From NCBI GenBank assembly GCA_009991595.1, contig JAACVK010000022.1, positions 62,001 through 126,000 on the forward strand: 64,000 bases of DNA, written 5' to 3'. Positions 31,537 to 39,569 of this stretch are shown here, one piece after another. How positions within the stretch are numbered: position 1 is the stretch's first letter; each line of letters opens with the position of its first letter. The position numbers were made by a program, and so were the translations under genes. The stretch comes from a bacterium. Its GTDB lineage: Bacteria > Bdellovibrionota > UBA2428. The notes under the pieces were generated by a model. That model worked only from the letters and a program-made list of their open reading frames with translations. It was not told where the DNA came from and did not search any database.

Positions 31537-33033
31537 ATGAGCAGCTATGTATTGGCTATAGATCAAGGGACAACATCTAGTCGAGCCTTTATCTACAACT
31601 CCAAATTCGAGGTCGTTGGGCGTGGGCAATGTGCCTTTAAGCAATATTACCCGAAACCCGGATGGGTTGAGCATGATCTAGAAGAAGTTTGGAGCAGTGT
31701 TGAGGCCTCCATTAGGCAGGCGATTGAAGAGGCGTCTAAATCAGGTTTTAGTGTTGAGAATATTTCAGCCATTGGCATCACTAATCAGAGAGAAACGTTT
31801 GGGCTTTGGGAGAGAAGCACGGGCAAACCATTATGTAATGCGGTTGTTTGGCAATGTAGCCGAAGCCAAGAAATTTGTAACACGCTAGGAAAGTCGAGAG
31901 ATGGAAAAAAAATTGCGAAGATTACAGGTTTGAAGATCTCCCCATATTTTTCTGGAACAAAGTTATCCTATTTATTGAGAGAAAACAGTGAAATTTTAGC
32001 TCGAGCAAAAAGTGGAAAAATTGCTTTTGGAAACATTGATACGTTTTTGCTTTGGAGGCTAAGCTCAGGCTCTGCTCATGCAACCGATGCGAGCAATGCT
32101 TCGCGAACACTATTTTTTGATATTCATAAAGGAGCTTGGAGTGATTTTGCACTTAAGGTTTTAAAAATTCCAAGACAAATTCTCCCTGAAGTTAAAGATT
32201 CAAACGCGATGTTTGCCAAGACTTCAGGATTAAGCTTTTTGCCAGACGGAATTCCTGTTCACGGAATTTTAGGAGATCAACAGGCGGCACTTTTTGGTCA
32301 AGCTTGTTTTAGAAAGTCTCAAGCAAAAATTACCTATGGAACCGGTGCCTTTATGTTGGTTAATACTGGACATCAGTGCCGTAAAAGTAAAGAAGGCGTA
32401 AGCACGATTGCCTGGACTTTGTCTGGAAAAACCACCTACGCGGTTGAATCGAGTATCTTTATAGCCGGAGCCGCGGTTCAGTTCTTAAGAGACAATCTAA
32501 ATCTGTTTAAAGATAGTGCCGAGATTGAAGAGCTTGCAAAAAGTGTAGACTCTTCTGAGGGTGTGTTTTTTATTCCAGCGCTTACTGGTTTAGGTTCTCC
32601 TTATTGGAGGCCTGAAGCTCGCGGACTCATTGGTGGTCTTACTAGAGCAACCAATAAAGCACATATTGCCCGAGCTTGTTTGGAAGGAATTTCTCTTAGT
32701 GTGGCAGAAGCCTTCTCGGCACTTGCTAAAGATTCTGGCTCAAAGATTAGAATCATACGCGTTGATGGTGGGGCTTCGAAGAATGACTTGATGATGCAAT
32801 ATCAGAGTGACGTTCTAAGCGTTGTTTTACAAAGACCCGTTGATGTAGAAACTACGGTGCGAGGTGCGGCCTATATTGCAGCTTATGGGGCTGGTTTGTG
32901 TAAGATTGAAGATCTTGCAGGGCACGGAGTAGTGGAGAAAACCTTTTCGCCAAATTTAAGAAGAGCAGAAGCAAATCAATTGATCAAAGTTTGGAAGAGA
33001 CGAGTCAAGGCTTTGTTGGCGGGAGCATTTTAA
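31537..33033 (+). CDS. glpK: glycerol kinase
   Basis: Phosphorylates glycerol to glycerol 3-phosphate with ATP. FGGY-family landmarks: AIDQGTTSSRAF at the N-terminus, GVEHD-type PGWVEHDLEEVW, GILGDQQAALFGQ, TYGTGAF, and GLGSPYWRPEARG. It has 498 residues. No glycerol transporter (glpF) or G3P dehydrogenase is next to it, so it may serve lipid synthesis or scavenging. A strong ribosome binding site is not apparent. Confidence 0.96.
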   Translation: MSSYVLAIDQGTTSSRAFIYNSKFEVVGRGQCAFKQYYPKPGWVEHDLEEVWSSVEASIRQAIEEASKSGFSVENISAIGITNQRETFGLWERSTGKPLCNAVVWQCSRSQEICNTLGKSRDGKKIAKITGLKISPYFSGTKLSYLLRENSEILARAKSGKIAFGNIDTFLLWRLSSGSAHATDASNASRTLFFDIHKGAWSDFALKVLKIPRQILPEVKDSNAMFAKTSGLSFLPDGIPVHGILGDQQAALFGQACFRKSQAKITYGTGAFMLVNTGHQCRKSKEGVSTIAWTLSGKTTYAVESSIFIAGAAVQFLRDNLNLFKDSAEIEELAKSVDSSEGVFFIPALTGLGSPYWRPEARGLIGGLTRATNKAHIARACLEGISLSVAEAFSALAKDSGSKIRIIRVDGGASKNDLMMQYQSDVLSVVLQRPVDVETTVRGAAYIAAYGAGLCKIEDLAGHGVVEKTFSPNLRRAEANQLIKVWKRRVKALLAGAF

Positions 33034-33037
33034 ATCG

Positions 33038-33325
33038 CTACTTACTACAGATATTTCTTTGAGCATCTACCCCTGGCCCGCCACCAAGAGCGTCCCAGCA
33101 GTCATTTATACTTACACCACAGCCCCCTGGAGATTGAATTTTAGGACCTAAATAACACACCCAAAGTTCAAATAGGTTACGTCTTATTGCGTAAAACAAG
33201 GTGGCAAAGATTGATGCGGTGACCACAACAACCAAAATATATTCGACAGCGGCCTGTCCCAAAGTCGACTTCTTTTTGGCACAATTTCCGATACTATTTT
33301 TCTTTAGCGAGCTAAAATGAAACAT
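33038..33325 (-). CDS. Flp/TadE-like pseudopilin
   Basis: A 95-residue protein with a prepilin-type leader: a basic stretch (AKKKSTLG) followed by QAAVEYILVVVVTAS, which gives a Gly before the cleavage point, Glu at +5 and a hydrophobic helix, as in Flp, TadE and TadF pilins. A cysteine-containing C-terminal part (SPGGCGVSINDC) follows. The start is taken at 33325; the longer tracked start at 33415 lies inside the divergent gene. No other tad genes are nearby. The two divergent starts share the palindrome CATG. Confidence 0.72.
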   Translation of the reverse strand: MFHFSSLKKNSIGNCAKKKSTLGQAAVEYILVVVVTASIFATLFYAIRRNLFELWVCYLGPKIQSPGGCGVSINDCWDALGGGPGVDAQRNICSK

Positions 33326-34001
33326 GTATATGGACCCTGATAGTAATGATAACAGAAATTTACTCTTTTCACTTCCGCAATTCGGGAAGATTGCCTTAGA
33401 CCCAAAGGAAGCCAACCTTAACAGTTACCAACAGGCCAAATTCGTAATGTTTCCAAGGAAGATGACGGATCAACAGTTTGTTATTGCCTGTGAATGGGCG
33501 GCTAGAACCCAGACTCCCATCTATTGCGTGGAATCAGATGCAACGCGTTTTCTAAGCGAAGGCTTTTATAATTATAGATTTAATATTTTAAGAGGCTACG
33601 ATCGAATTCGAATCAACAAGGGTAGCTTGGAGTTCTTTCCTATTAAGAAAACAAAGCGAATTTTATTCTTCAACGTTGAGCAACAGCCGCAAGCCTATCA
33701 AGTGTTAGTTCGGCCAGACGGGTGTCAGCCTCTTTTATTTTTAAGCGACTTATCCATAGAAGAAGATGATGCAGTGATATTTAAACAGTTTGAGGCAGGA
33801 ATTTTTTGTCTAGATCCAACAAGTCCCATTGATCCTTGGAGGAGAGCAGAAGCTTTGCTAGACTCCAAGATTAGTAGCATTGAAGACTTAATGCGCTTTA
33901 ATAAAGGTGGGGTTTATTTGTGGGAGAAAACCAAGATTCGACAAGAGATTCAGGAGAATGGAAACGACTTATCCATTCCGAAGGAAGTCGAAAGTGGATA
34001 A
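33324..34001 (+). CDS. protein of unknown function
   Basis: A 225-residue cytoplasmic-looking protein with no signal peptide and no motif I can name. The alternation of strands and helices and the phrase TQTPIYCVESDATRFL faintly recall metallo-beta-lactamase-fold hydrolases, but no metal-binding HxHxDH is present, so I do not assign it. It ends with an 82-base overlap into the thioredoxin-like gene, so the two form one unit. The start codon abuts that of the divergent pseudopilin; a second ATG two codons in is possible. Confidence 0.7.
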   Translation: MYMDPDSNDNRNLLFSLPQFGKIALDPKEANLNSYQQAKFVMFPRKMTDQQFVIACEWAARTQTPIYCVESDATRFLSEGFYNYRFNILRGYDRIRINKGSLEFFPIKKTKRILFFNVEQQPQAYQVLVRPDGCQPLLFLSDLSIEEDDAVIFKQFEAGIFCLDPTSPIDPWRRAEALLDSKISSIEDLMRFNKGGVYLWEKTKIRQEIQENGNDLSIPKEVESG

Positions 34002-34513
34002 TTGGTCTAGGTGCTATTAGTTTAGTCGGCGTAATTGTTTTTGGATTTCAATCTTTAATTTTTCCAGAAAAAGCGGCCCACCTTAGTTTCTTAGACACTG
34101 AATTTCCCAACTATGAACTTTATGATCCGCAAGGAGATAAGGTCTCAACTCATGCTCTTGTAGAGGAAATTCAATCAAAGGAAGTTTTGATTAGCTTCTG
34201 GGCAACTTGGTGTGAGCCCTGTTTGCGAGAATTACCCCTTCTGGAGCGCGCCCTCCCCATGCTTTCAAAAAAGGGAACGGACGTATTGTTGATTAATTAC
34301 GATGGCGGTTTGGCAGAGAAAACCAGACGAGAGGTTATGGCATGGCTGATTTCAGAGCGAATCCGTTTCAATTCATTCTTTGATTTTGATGAACATTTAT
34401 TGAGCCACTTACACGTTCACTCGCTTCCTTTTAGCGTTCGAGTTCGCGCTAAAGATAAAAAAATTCTTTGGATGAAAATGGGTGAACTCGAATGGGAAGA
34501 TCTAGATTACTAA
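33920..34513 (+). CDS. membrane-anchored TlpA-like thioredoxin
   Basis: Likely periplasmic thiol-disulfide protein: N-terminal membrane anchor (residues 27-47, WIIGLGAISLVGVIVFGFQ) and a thioredoxin fold with the active site WATWCEPC and cis-Pro region LPFSV. It has 197 residues. It starts at a GTG at 33920 inside the preceding gene. Such proteins reduce or resolve disulfides during cytochrome c maturation or envelope protein folding; the partner is unknown. It converges with rpe, with 7 bases between the stops. Confidence 0.85.
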   Translation: MGENQDSTRDSGEWKRLIHSEGSRKWIIGLGAISLVGVIVFGFQSLIFPEKAAHLSFLDTEFPNYELYDPQGDKVSTHALVEEIQSKEVLISFWATWCEPCLRELPLLERALPMLSKKGTDVLLINYDGGLAEKTRREVMAWLISERIRFNSFFDFDEHLLSHLHVHSLPFSVRVRAKDKKILWMKMGELEWEDLDY

Positions 34514-34520
34514 AAAGGAC

Positions 34521-35168
34521 TTAGCGAAGAGCATCCATGGCGGCTTTGTAGTCTTTTTGATTAAAAACAGCTGATCCTGCGACGAGAATATCGACTCCAG
34601 CCTTGGCCGCAAGAGGGGCTGTTTTGGCGTTCACTCCCCCATCAATCTGAATGGAAATCTGATCTCGTTTCCCCACTTCTTTAAGCCAAGAGTTGAGCTG
34701 AGCTGTCTTTTCTAGAGCGGCGGGAATCAGGGATTGGCCTCCGAAGCCGGGGTTGACGGTCATGCAGAGCACCATGTCTAACTCATCTAAAACCCATTTT
34801 ATTCCCTCAAAAGGGGTGTGTGGATTGAGGGAAACACCTGCTTTACAGCCTAAATCACGTATAGATTTGAGTGTTTTTTGAAGGTGATTGCAGGTTTCTA
34901 TGTGAACTGTGATGATGTCGGCGCCAGCTTTTGCGAATTCTTCGACGCGTTCATCGGGATTGGAGACCATAAGGTGACAATCCATCACGGTTTTTACGTC
35001 TTTTCTGATGCATTTTACGATGGGTGCGCCAAGCGTCAAATTAGGAACAAAGTGCCCATCCATCACATCGACGTGGATTCCGTCCGCTCCCGATTTCTCC
35101 ACATTTCTAATTTCTTCAGAAAGTTTTCCAAAATCGGCAGATAAAATTGATGGGTAAATCTTTGGCAT
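34521..35168 (-). CDS. rpe: ribulose-phosphate 3-epimerase
   Basis: Interconverts ribulose 5-phosphate and xylulose 5-phosphate in the pentose phosphate pathway. TIM-barrel signatures: PSILSADF, HVDVMDGHFVPN, and MTVNPGFGGQSLIP; the metal and catalytic Asp/His residues are all present. It has 215 residues, standard. It is the last gene of the lepB-def-fmt-rpe operon, 7 bases after fmt. Confidence 0.97.
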   Translation of the reverse strand: MPKIYPSILSADFGKLSEEIRNVEKSGADGIHVDVMDGHFVPNLTLGAPIVKCIRKDVKTVMDCHLMVSNPDERVEEFAKAGADIITVHIETCNHLQKTLKSIRDLGCKAGVSLNPHTPFEGIKWVLDELDMVLCMTVNPGFGGQSLIPAALEKTAQLNSWLKEVGKRDQISIQIDGGVNAKTAPLAAKAGVDILVAGSAVFNQKDYKAAMDALR

Positions 35169-35175
35169 ATCGGTT

Positions 35176-36162
35176 TTAGAGATTATCGATTCTTAGAGCC
35201 TGGTGTCCAGCATTTGTGCTGAGATTTTTAAAATAAGAAAATGCGTCGATTGGGCCTTTTCCGGGAATTTTGATTTTCAAAATTTGAGCAAATTTATCAG
35301 AACATTTTAAAAGACATTTTTTTTCAAATAAAACAATTTCGCCCGCGCGAACATTGGAATCTTTGTGTTCCGACTGCTGGGCCTCTAGGAAAATTACAAA
35401 AGGTGGGTTTTTAAGAAGTGTTGCTGCGTTAAATACGCACGCGCGAACATTGGGCCAGGCGTTGAAAGCCCGAGTTCTATTTATAAATTCTGAAGCCTTC
35501 CAGGTCGAGGAAAAGTTTCCTTCCTCTTTATCGATCTTTTCGGCGAAGGTAACTTTGGTAGAATTTTGGGGCGTTCCGTCAATTTTCTGACGTAATTTTA
35601 GGTCTTTTAAAAATGGAATTAGAAGCTCTTTGCCCATTTTAGAGAGTCTAGAGGATAATTCGACGGCTCCTTCGCCTGTGCGAATATCGGTTTTAATTTC
35701 TGAGACAACATCTCCAGCATCTAGCTCCAAGACCATCTTTTGTAAGCTCACACCGGTTTTTAGATCTCCGGCTTCAATGGAACGTTGTATGGGGGCTGCC
35801 CCTCTCCAGCGAGGAAGAAGGCTAGCGTGAACATTCACAGCACCAAAGCGAGCAAGTTTTAGAAGCTCTTCTGGGAAAATTCTGCCGTAGGCTGTTACCA
35901 CAAACAGATCTGGCTTTTCTTCGTTAATAAAATCCATAAGAGTTGAATAATCTTCACAAAGAGGTTTTTTGATCGAACGAGGAGAGAAGACCCGAATGTT
36001 TTGATCCAACGCCCATTGTTTTACTGGAGAAGGAGAAACTTGTTGTTTTCGCCCCCGAGCCTTGTCGGGCTGGCTTACAACGGCCAAGAGCTCAGCTGCC
36101 TGGTGGCAAGCTTCTGCTGAGGGGATTGCAAAATCTGGAGTGCCAAAAAAAATTATTCGCAC
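35176..36162 (-). CDS. fmt: methionyl-tRNA formyltransferase
   Basis: Formylates initiator Met-tRNA. The N-terminal domain shows FFGTPDFA, the catalytic block VNVHASLLPRWRGAAPIQ and the LDAGDV region. The C-terminal OB-like domain is divergent but present; total length 328 residues is normal. It is paired with def 9 bases upstream, the usual def-fmt pairing for adding and removing the formyl group. Confidence 0.96.
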   Translation of the reverse strand: MRIIFFGTPDFAIPSAEACHQAAELLAVVSQPDKARGRKQQVSPSPVKQWALDQNIRVFSPRSIKKPLCEDYSTLMDFINEEKPDLFVVTAYGRIFPEELLKLARFGAVNVHASLLPRWRGAAPIQRSIEAGDLKTGVSLQKMVLELDAGDVVSEIKTDIRTGEGAVELSSRLSKMGKELLIPFLKDLKLRQKIDGTPQNSTKVTFAEKIDKEEGNFSSTWKASEFINRTRAFNAWPNVRACVFNAATLLKNPPFVIFLEAQQSEHKDSNVRAGEIVLFEKKCLLKCSDKFAQILKIKIPGKGPIDAFSYFKNLSTNAGHQALRIDNL

Positions 36163-36171
36163 GGGCGAAGA

Positions 36172-36711
36172 TTACTCCTCTTTTTGAAGTTTGTTGTATT
36201 TGGCCAATATCAAGGATCTCTGCATTGCAGGAAGGTGATCTATAAAAAGGACGCCGTTGAGATGGTCGATTTCATGTTGAAGAGCAATGGCGCGAAGTCC
36301 GTCTGCTTCCATTTCGTATTCGTCACCTGTTTCATCTTGGTATCGAATGGTGATCTCTGCTGCGCGATCAACCATTCCATATACACCAGGAATGCTAAGG
36401 CAGCCTTCTTCGTATTCGGTTTCACCGGCTTTGCTCAAGATTTCCGGGTTAATGTAAACTTCGGCTTCTTCCAGAATTTTATCTTCATTTTCTTCGTCAT
36501 CACCTTGGGCTTCGATATTGGCAACATCTAGAACAAGTATTCGTTTGGTAATGGCCACCTGAACTGCTGCTAAACCTATGCCTTTGGCATCACGCATTGT
36601 TTGGACCATGTTCTCCACAGTCTTTTTTAGTTCTTTATCAAAGTCAGTAACGGCGTCACTTTTCTGACGAAGAACTGTATCAGGGTGTTTAACAATTTCT
36701 AATACTGCCAT
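36172..36711 (-). CDS. def: peptide deformylase
   Basis: Removes the N-formyl group from new proteins. All three metal-site motifs are intact: GIGLAAVQV, EEGCLSIPG (metal Cys) and QHEIDHLNG (metal His residues and catalytic Glu). It has 179 residues; an acidic insertion (GDDEENEDK) lies between motifs I and II. It sits between lepB (7 bases) and fmt (9 bases) in one operon. Confidence 0.97.
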   Translation of the reverse strand: MAVLEIVKHPDTVLRQKSDAVTDFDKELKKTVENMVQTMRDAKGIGLAAVQVAITKRILVLDVANIEAQGDDEENEDKILEEAEVYINPEILSKAGETEYEEGCLSIPGVYGMVDRAAEITIRYQDETGDEYEMEADGLRAIALQHEIDHLNGVLFIDHLPAMQRSLILAKYNKLQKEE

Positions 36712-36718
36712 GACAGTT

Positions 36719-37651
36719 CTATTTAATCGCTGTGCCTATTCTTGCAACCCGTTCTTTGTCGAAAGGAGTCTTAAATATGGAAACGATGAAATGGTAGGTG
36801 GCTTCGAAGAAGGGCCTTTGCATTTGCCAGCCTTCCAGAGGCACGCTTAGCCATATCCCGATGGCTCTTCCCATAATTTCAGGTCTTTCCACAAAACCGA
36901 AGAAACGGCCATCTTGGCTATCATCTCTATTGTCACCCATCACAAAATAATTTCCATCAGGCACCGTAAAAGAGCAGATGTGGTTGATTTTATAGAACTT
37001 TAGCTCATCGCTGAGGTTGTCTGATTGAAAAGGAGCACAGGGTTTGCCGAGTTGAGCCTCCAAGCCGGCCTTTCCTTCTGCGAGATAACCGAGAGCCCTT
37101 CCGTAGCGTTGCATGAGGTGTTCTTCGTATCTAGCCCCAGGAATCTTTTCCTTTAAAACATAGTTTCCATCCCAAAAATCAAAGGCTGGAATCTTCTCAA
37201 TGTATTCTTTTGCGACAGGAATTTGTTCATAGGCTTTGTCGTTTAAAAAAGGCACTCCTCCGCGAACTTCAATCACATCGCCAGGCACTCCTATGATTCG
37301 TTTAATATAAAAAGCGCCATGCATTGGTCCTGGCCCTGGGAAGCGAAACACGATTACGTCGCCTCTCTTGGGGTCGGAGACTTTAAGGAGACTCTTTTTC
37401 GTGAAGGGAATACGGATGTCATATCCGGATTTAGAAACAAAAAGATGATCGCCAATTAATAAGGTCGGCTTCATGGAACCAGATGGAATCTTGAAAGGCT
37501 CCACGACGGCCCAACGAACAAACAAAATTAGGGCTAAAAGCCAGTAAAAGCTACTCGAGCTTTCCTTCTTCTTTCCGAATAAAAGCCGCTTGAAAAAAGA
37601 GCCAAGATTTTTGATAGGATTCGTGTTGCTGGAAGGGTTTTTATCAGCCAT
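36719..37651 (-). CDS. lepB: signal peptidase I
   Basis: Cleaves signal peptides on the outer face of the inner membrane. The catalytic serine is S59 in PSGSMKPTL and the general-base lysine K117 in KRIIGVPGD; the GDNRDDSQDGRFFGFV box is present. A single membrane helix (about residues 36-52) precedes the catalytic domain. At 310 residues it carries an insertion between the Lys box and the GDN box (around residues 150-200). It is the first gene of lepB-def-fmt-rpe and diverges from the LptF/G-type permease with 21 bases between starts. Confidence 0.96.
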   Translation of the reverse strand: MADKNPSSNTNPIKNLGSFFKRLLFGKKKESSSSFYWLLALILFVRWAVVEPFKIPSGSMKPTLLIGDHLFVSKSGYDIRIPFTKKSLLKVSDPKRGDVIVFRFPGPGPMHGAFYIKRIIGVPGDVIEVRGGVPFLNDKAYEQIPVAKEYIEKIPAFDFWDGNYVLKEKIPGARYEEHLMQRYGRALGYLAEGKAGLEAQLGKPCAPFQSDNLSDELKFYKINHICSFTVPDGNYFVMGDNRDDSQDGRFFGFVERPEIMGRAIGIWLSVPLEGWQMQRPFFEATYHFIVSIFKTPFDKERVARIGTAIK

Positions 37652-37672
37652 TTTCAGCTACAATAGCAGATA

Positions 37673-38788
37673 GTGTTTCGGTTGGGAATTTTATCTAAGT
37701 ATATCGTTGAGGAGCTTCTCAAAATTCTATTTCCCGTTTGGTTTGGGCTAAGTTTTCTATTTTTTATAATGGAATGGCTCACTCAAGTCTTTAGAACTCC
37801 AGCTCCAGCGCTCATCGTGTTTAAACTTTATGGAGCTAAGATTCCTGTTTATCTGCAGCTAGTTTTTCCTGCTGCAGTGCTTATTAGTTGTTTGATCGTA
37901 TTGGGTGCAATGAATCGCCATTTGGAGGTCGTAGCTCTCCAGGCAATGGGGCATAGAAGACGCTCAATTATCTTCCCTCTGTTTTTTGCAATTATTTTGG
38001 CCAGCGCTCCCTACTTTTTCGTAGCAACCTATTTAGCACCAGTTGGATTGCGGGCTCATTATACAATTCTTGATGAAGATGTATTTCATCGACCTTCGCG
38101 ATTTTCGCAGTTTCGACAAGAAAAAATTTGGTATCGGAACCAAGACATTCTCTACAATGTAGGATTTTTTGATCTTGATAAAAGCGAACTCTATGACGTG
38201 ACGCTTTATACGTTTGATGATGATTTTCATGTAGCTCAAACCTTGTATGCGCAACGAGCCGTTTGGCGAGATTTAAGTGATGAAAATCCCGGTTTGGATG
38301 GATACTGGAACCTTGAAGAGGGTGTTATCACCTTGACCGACAAGAGGCTTGATGTGCCGGTGATGCAAAAGTTTAAAAGAAGAAGTTCACGATTGATTGA
38401 GGGGCCCAAGAACCTAAGACAGTTTGAGTTTAATGCAGATACGATGACTCAAATTCAACTCGCCCAAAATATAAAAAAATATAAAAAATTAGGAATAAAT
38501 ACCGCAGAATGGGAGGCAACTTTTCATAAACGTTTAAGTTTTATGCTCATCTCGTTTGTCTTTGTTTTGTTGGCGCTGCCTAAGGCGTTGAAGTTCAACC
38601 GAGGAGGTAGTCCCATTTGGGACATTTTATTAGCGGTAGTTGTGTGCTTTGTTTATTGGATTATATTTAGTTGGGCCATTAACTTAGGTGAGCAATCAAA
38701 GATTCATCCGGCTGTCTCGGCCTGGATGCCCTCGGTTTTGTTTTTGTTGGCCATTACCTTCTATAATAGAAGAGCCGCCAAGGCTTAA
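37673..38788 (+). CDS. LptF/LptG-family lipopolysaccharide export permease
   Basis: Inner-membrane component of the LptB2FG ABC transporter, which pulls lipopolysaccharide out of the inner membrane. Architecture fits the YjgP/YjgQ family: three N-terminal membrane helices, a periplasmic beta-jellyroll domain (about residues 125-270) and three C-terminal helices. LptF and LptG are too similar to decide which this is. It starts with GTG at 37673; TTG at 37682 is an alternative. Its partner permease is not in the window. Confidence 0.85.
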   Translation: MFRLGILSKYIVEELLKILFPVWFGLSFLFFIMEWLTQVFRTPAPALIVFKLYGAKIPVYLQLVFPAAVLISCLIVLGAMNRHLEVVALQAMGHRRRSIIFPLFFAIILASAPYFFVATYLAPVGLRAHYTILDEDVFHRPSRFSQFRQEKIWYRNQDILYNVGFFDLDKSELYDVTLYTFDDDFHVAQTLYAQRAVWRDLSDENPGLDGYWNLEEGVITLTDKRLDVPVMQKFKRRSSRLIEGPKNLRQFEFNADTMTQIQLAQNIKKYKKLGINTAEWEATFHKRLSFMLISFVFVLLALPKALKFNRGGSPIWDILLAVVVCFVYWIIFSWAINLGEQSKIHPAVSAWMPSVLFLLAITFYNRRAAKA

Positions 38789-38849
38789 AAGGGCTCAAAG
38801 GTTCTAAAAAAATGACAAAGGGGCCATATTTGTCTAGTTTAAAGGGAGA

Positions 38850-39569
38850 ATGGCCACGTCTAAAAATTCTGGTTCCTGCACTCCAAAAGACTGTCGTGAT
38901 TGCGAGACTCGACATGCCAGCGCGCTTGGTGGTTTGAATGAGGAAGCTCTCGCTATTCTTGATAAGGGCAAGAGCGCTGTTTCAGTTGCTAAAGGAGAAA
39001 TTTTATTTAGAGTTGGCGACCTTGCCACAGGCTTATATTGTGTGGGCAAAGGCCTGATTAAAACCGAAGTGGAGGGAGCCTTGGGTGAGAGTAGAATTTT
39101 AAACATCTCTTCCCCCGGCGATTTCGTTGGCTACACATCTGTTTTCAATGGCGGGCACCAAAACTCAACTGCCTCGGCAAGCGAAGATAGTGAACTTTGT
39201 TTTATTCCTAGTGAAGCGTTAGAAGAGTTAATTTCTAAGCACCCAGAATTCGCCCGGTCTTTGCTTACCAAAATAGTTCATGATGTTAAGCGTGCTCAAA
39301 AGCGTCTTTTGGATCACGAAAAGAATGCCTTTCAAAGAGTGGCAGAGTCAGTGCTTTTTTTGGTTGGTAGATTTCCCAATCATAATTGGACGCGTAAAGA
39401 AATTGCCGATTGGGCGGGAACCGCTACAGAAACAGCCATTCGAGTTTTGTCTGAGTTTGCCTCTGAAGGATGGCTTCGTTTAGAGGGTAGAAAGATTTTC
39501 ATAGAAAATCGAGAGCAGCTTTTGAAACTTGCAGGCGTGAGTCCAGGGCAGAAATCTAGTTTAGATTAA
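38850..39569 (+). CDS. Crp/Fnr-family regulator with FNR-like cysteines
   Basis: Transcription regulator with an N-terminal cyclic-nucleotide-type beta-roll and a C-terminal helix-turn-helix (RKEIADWAGTATETAIRVLS). N-terminal cysteines C10, C15 and C18 (CTPKDCRDC) plus C117 in SELCFIPSE resemble the four iron-sulfur ligands of FNR, whose fourth Cys sits in a matching VCEIPFE context. The third FNR position (Cys29) is not conserved, so a [4Fe-4S] cluster is possible but unproven. AAGGGAG precedes the ATG. It overlaps the end of the convergent 703-residue gene by 14 bases. Targets are unknown. Confidence 0.88.
   Translation: MATSKNSGSCTPKDCRDCETRHASALGGLNEEALAILDKGKSAVSVAKGEILFRVGDLATGLYCVGKGLIKTEVEGALGESRILNISSPGDFVGYTSVFNGGHQNSTASASEDSELCFIPSEALEELISKHPEFARSLLTKIVHDVKRAQKRLLDHEKNAFQRVAESVLFLVGRFPNHNWTRKEIADWAGTATETAIRVLSEFASEGWLRLEGRKIFIENREQLLKLAGVSPGQKSSLD

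Noticed and set aside
33324-34001. Metallo-beta-lactamase-fold hydrolase.
   Set aside because: Only a faint strand pattern; no HxHxDH or other metal ligands are visible.
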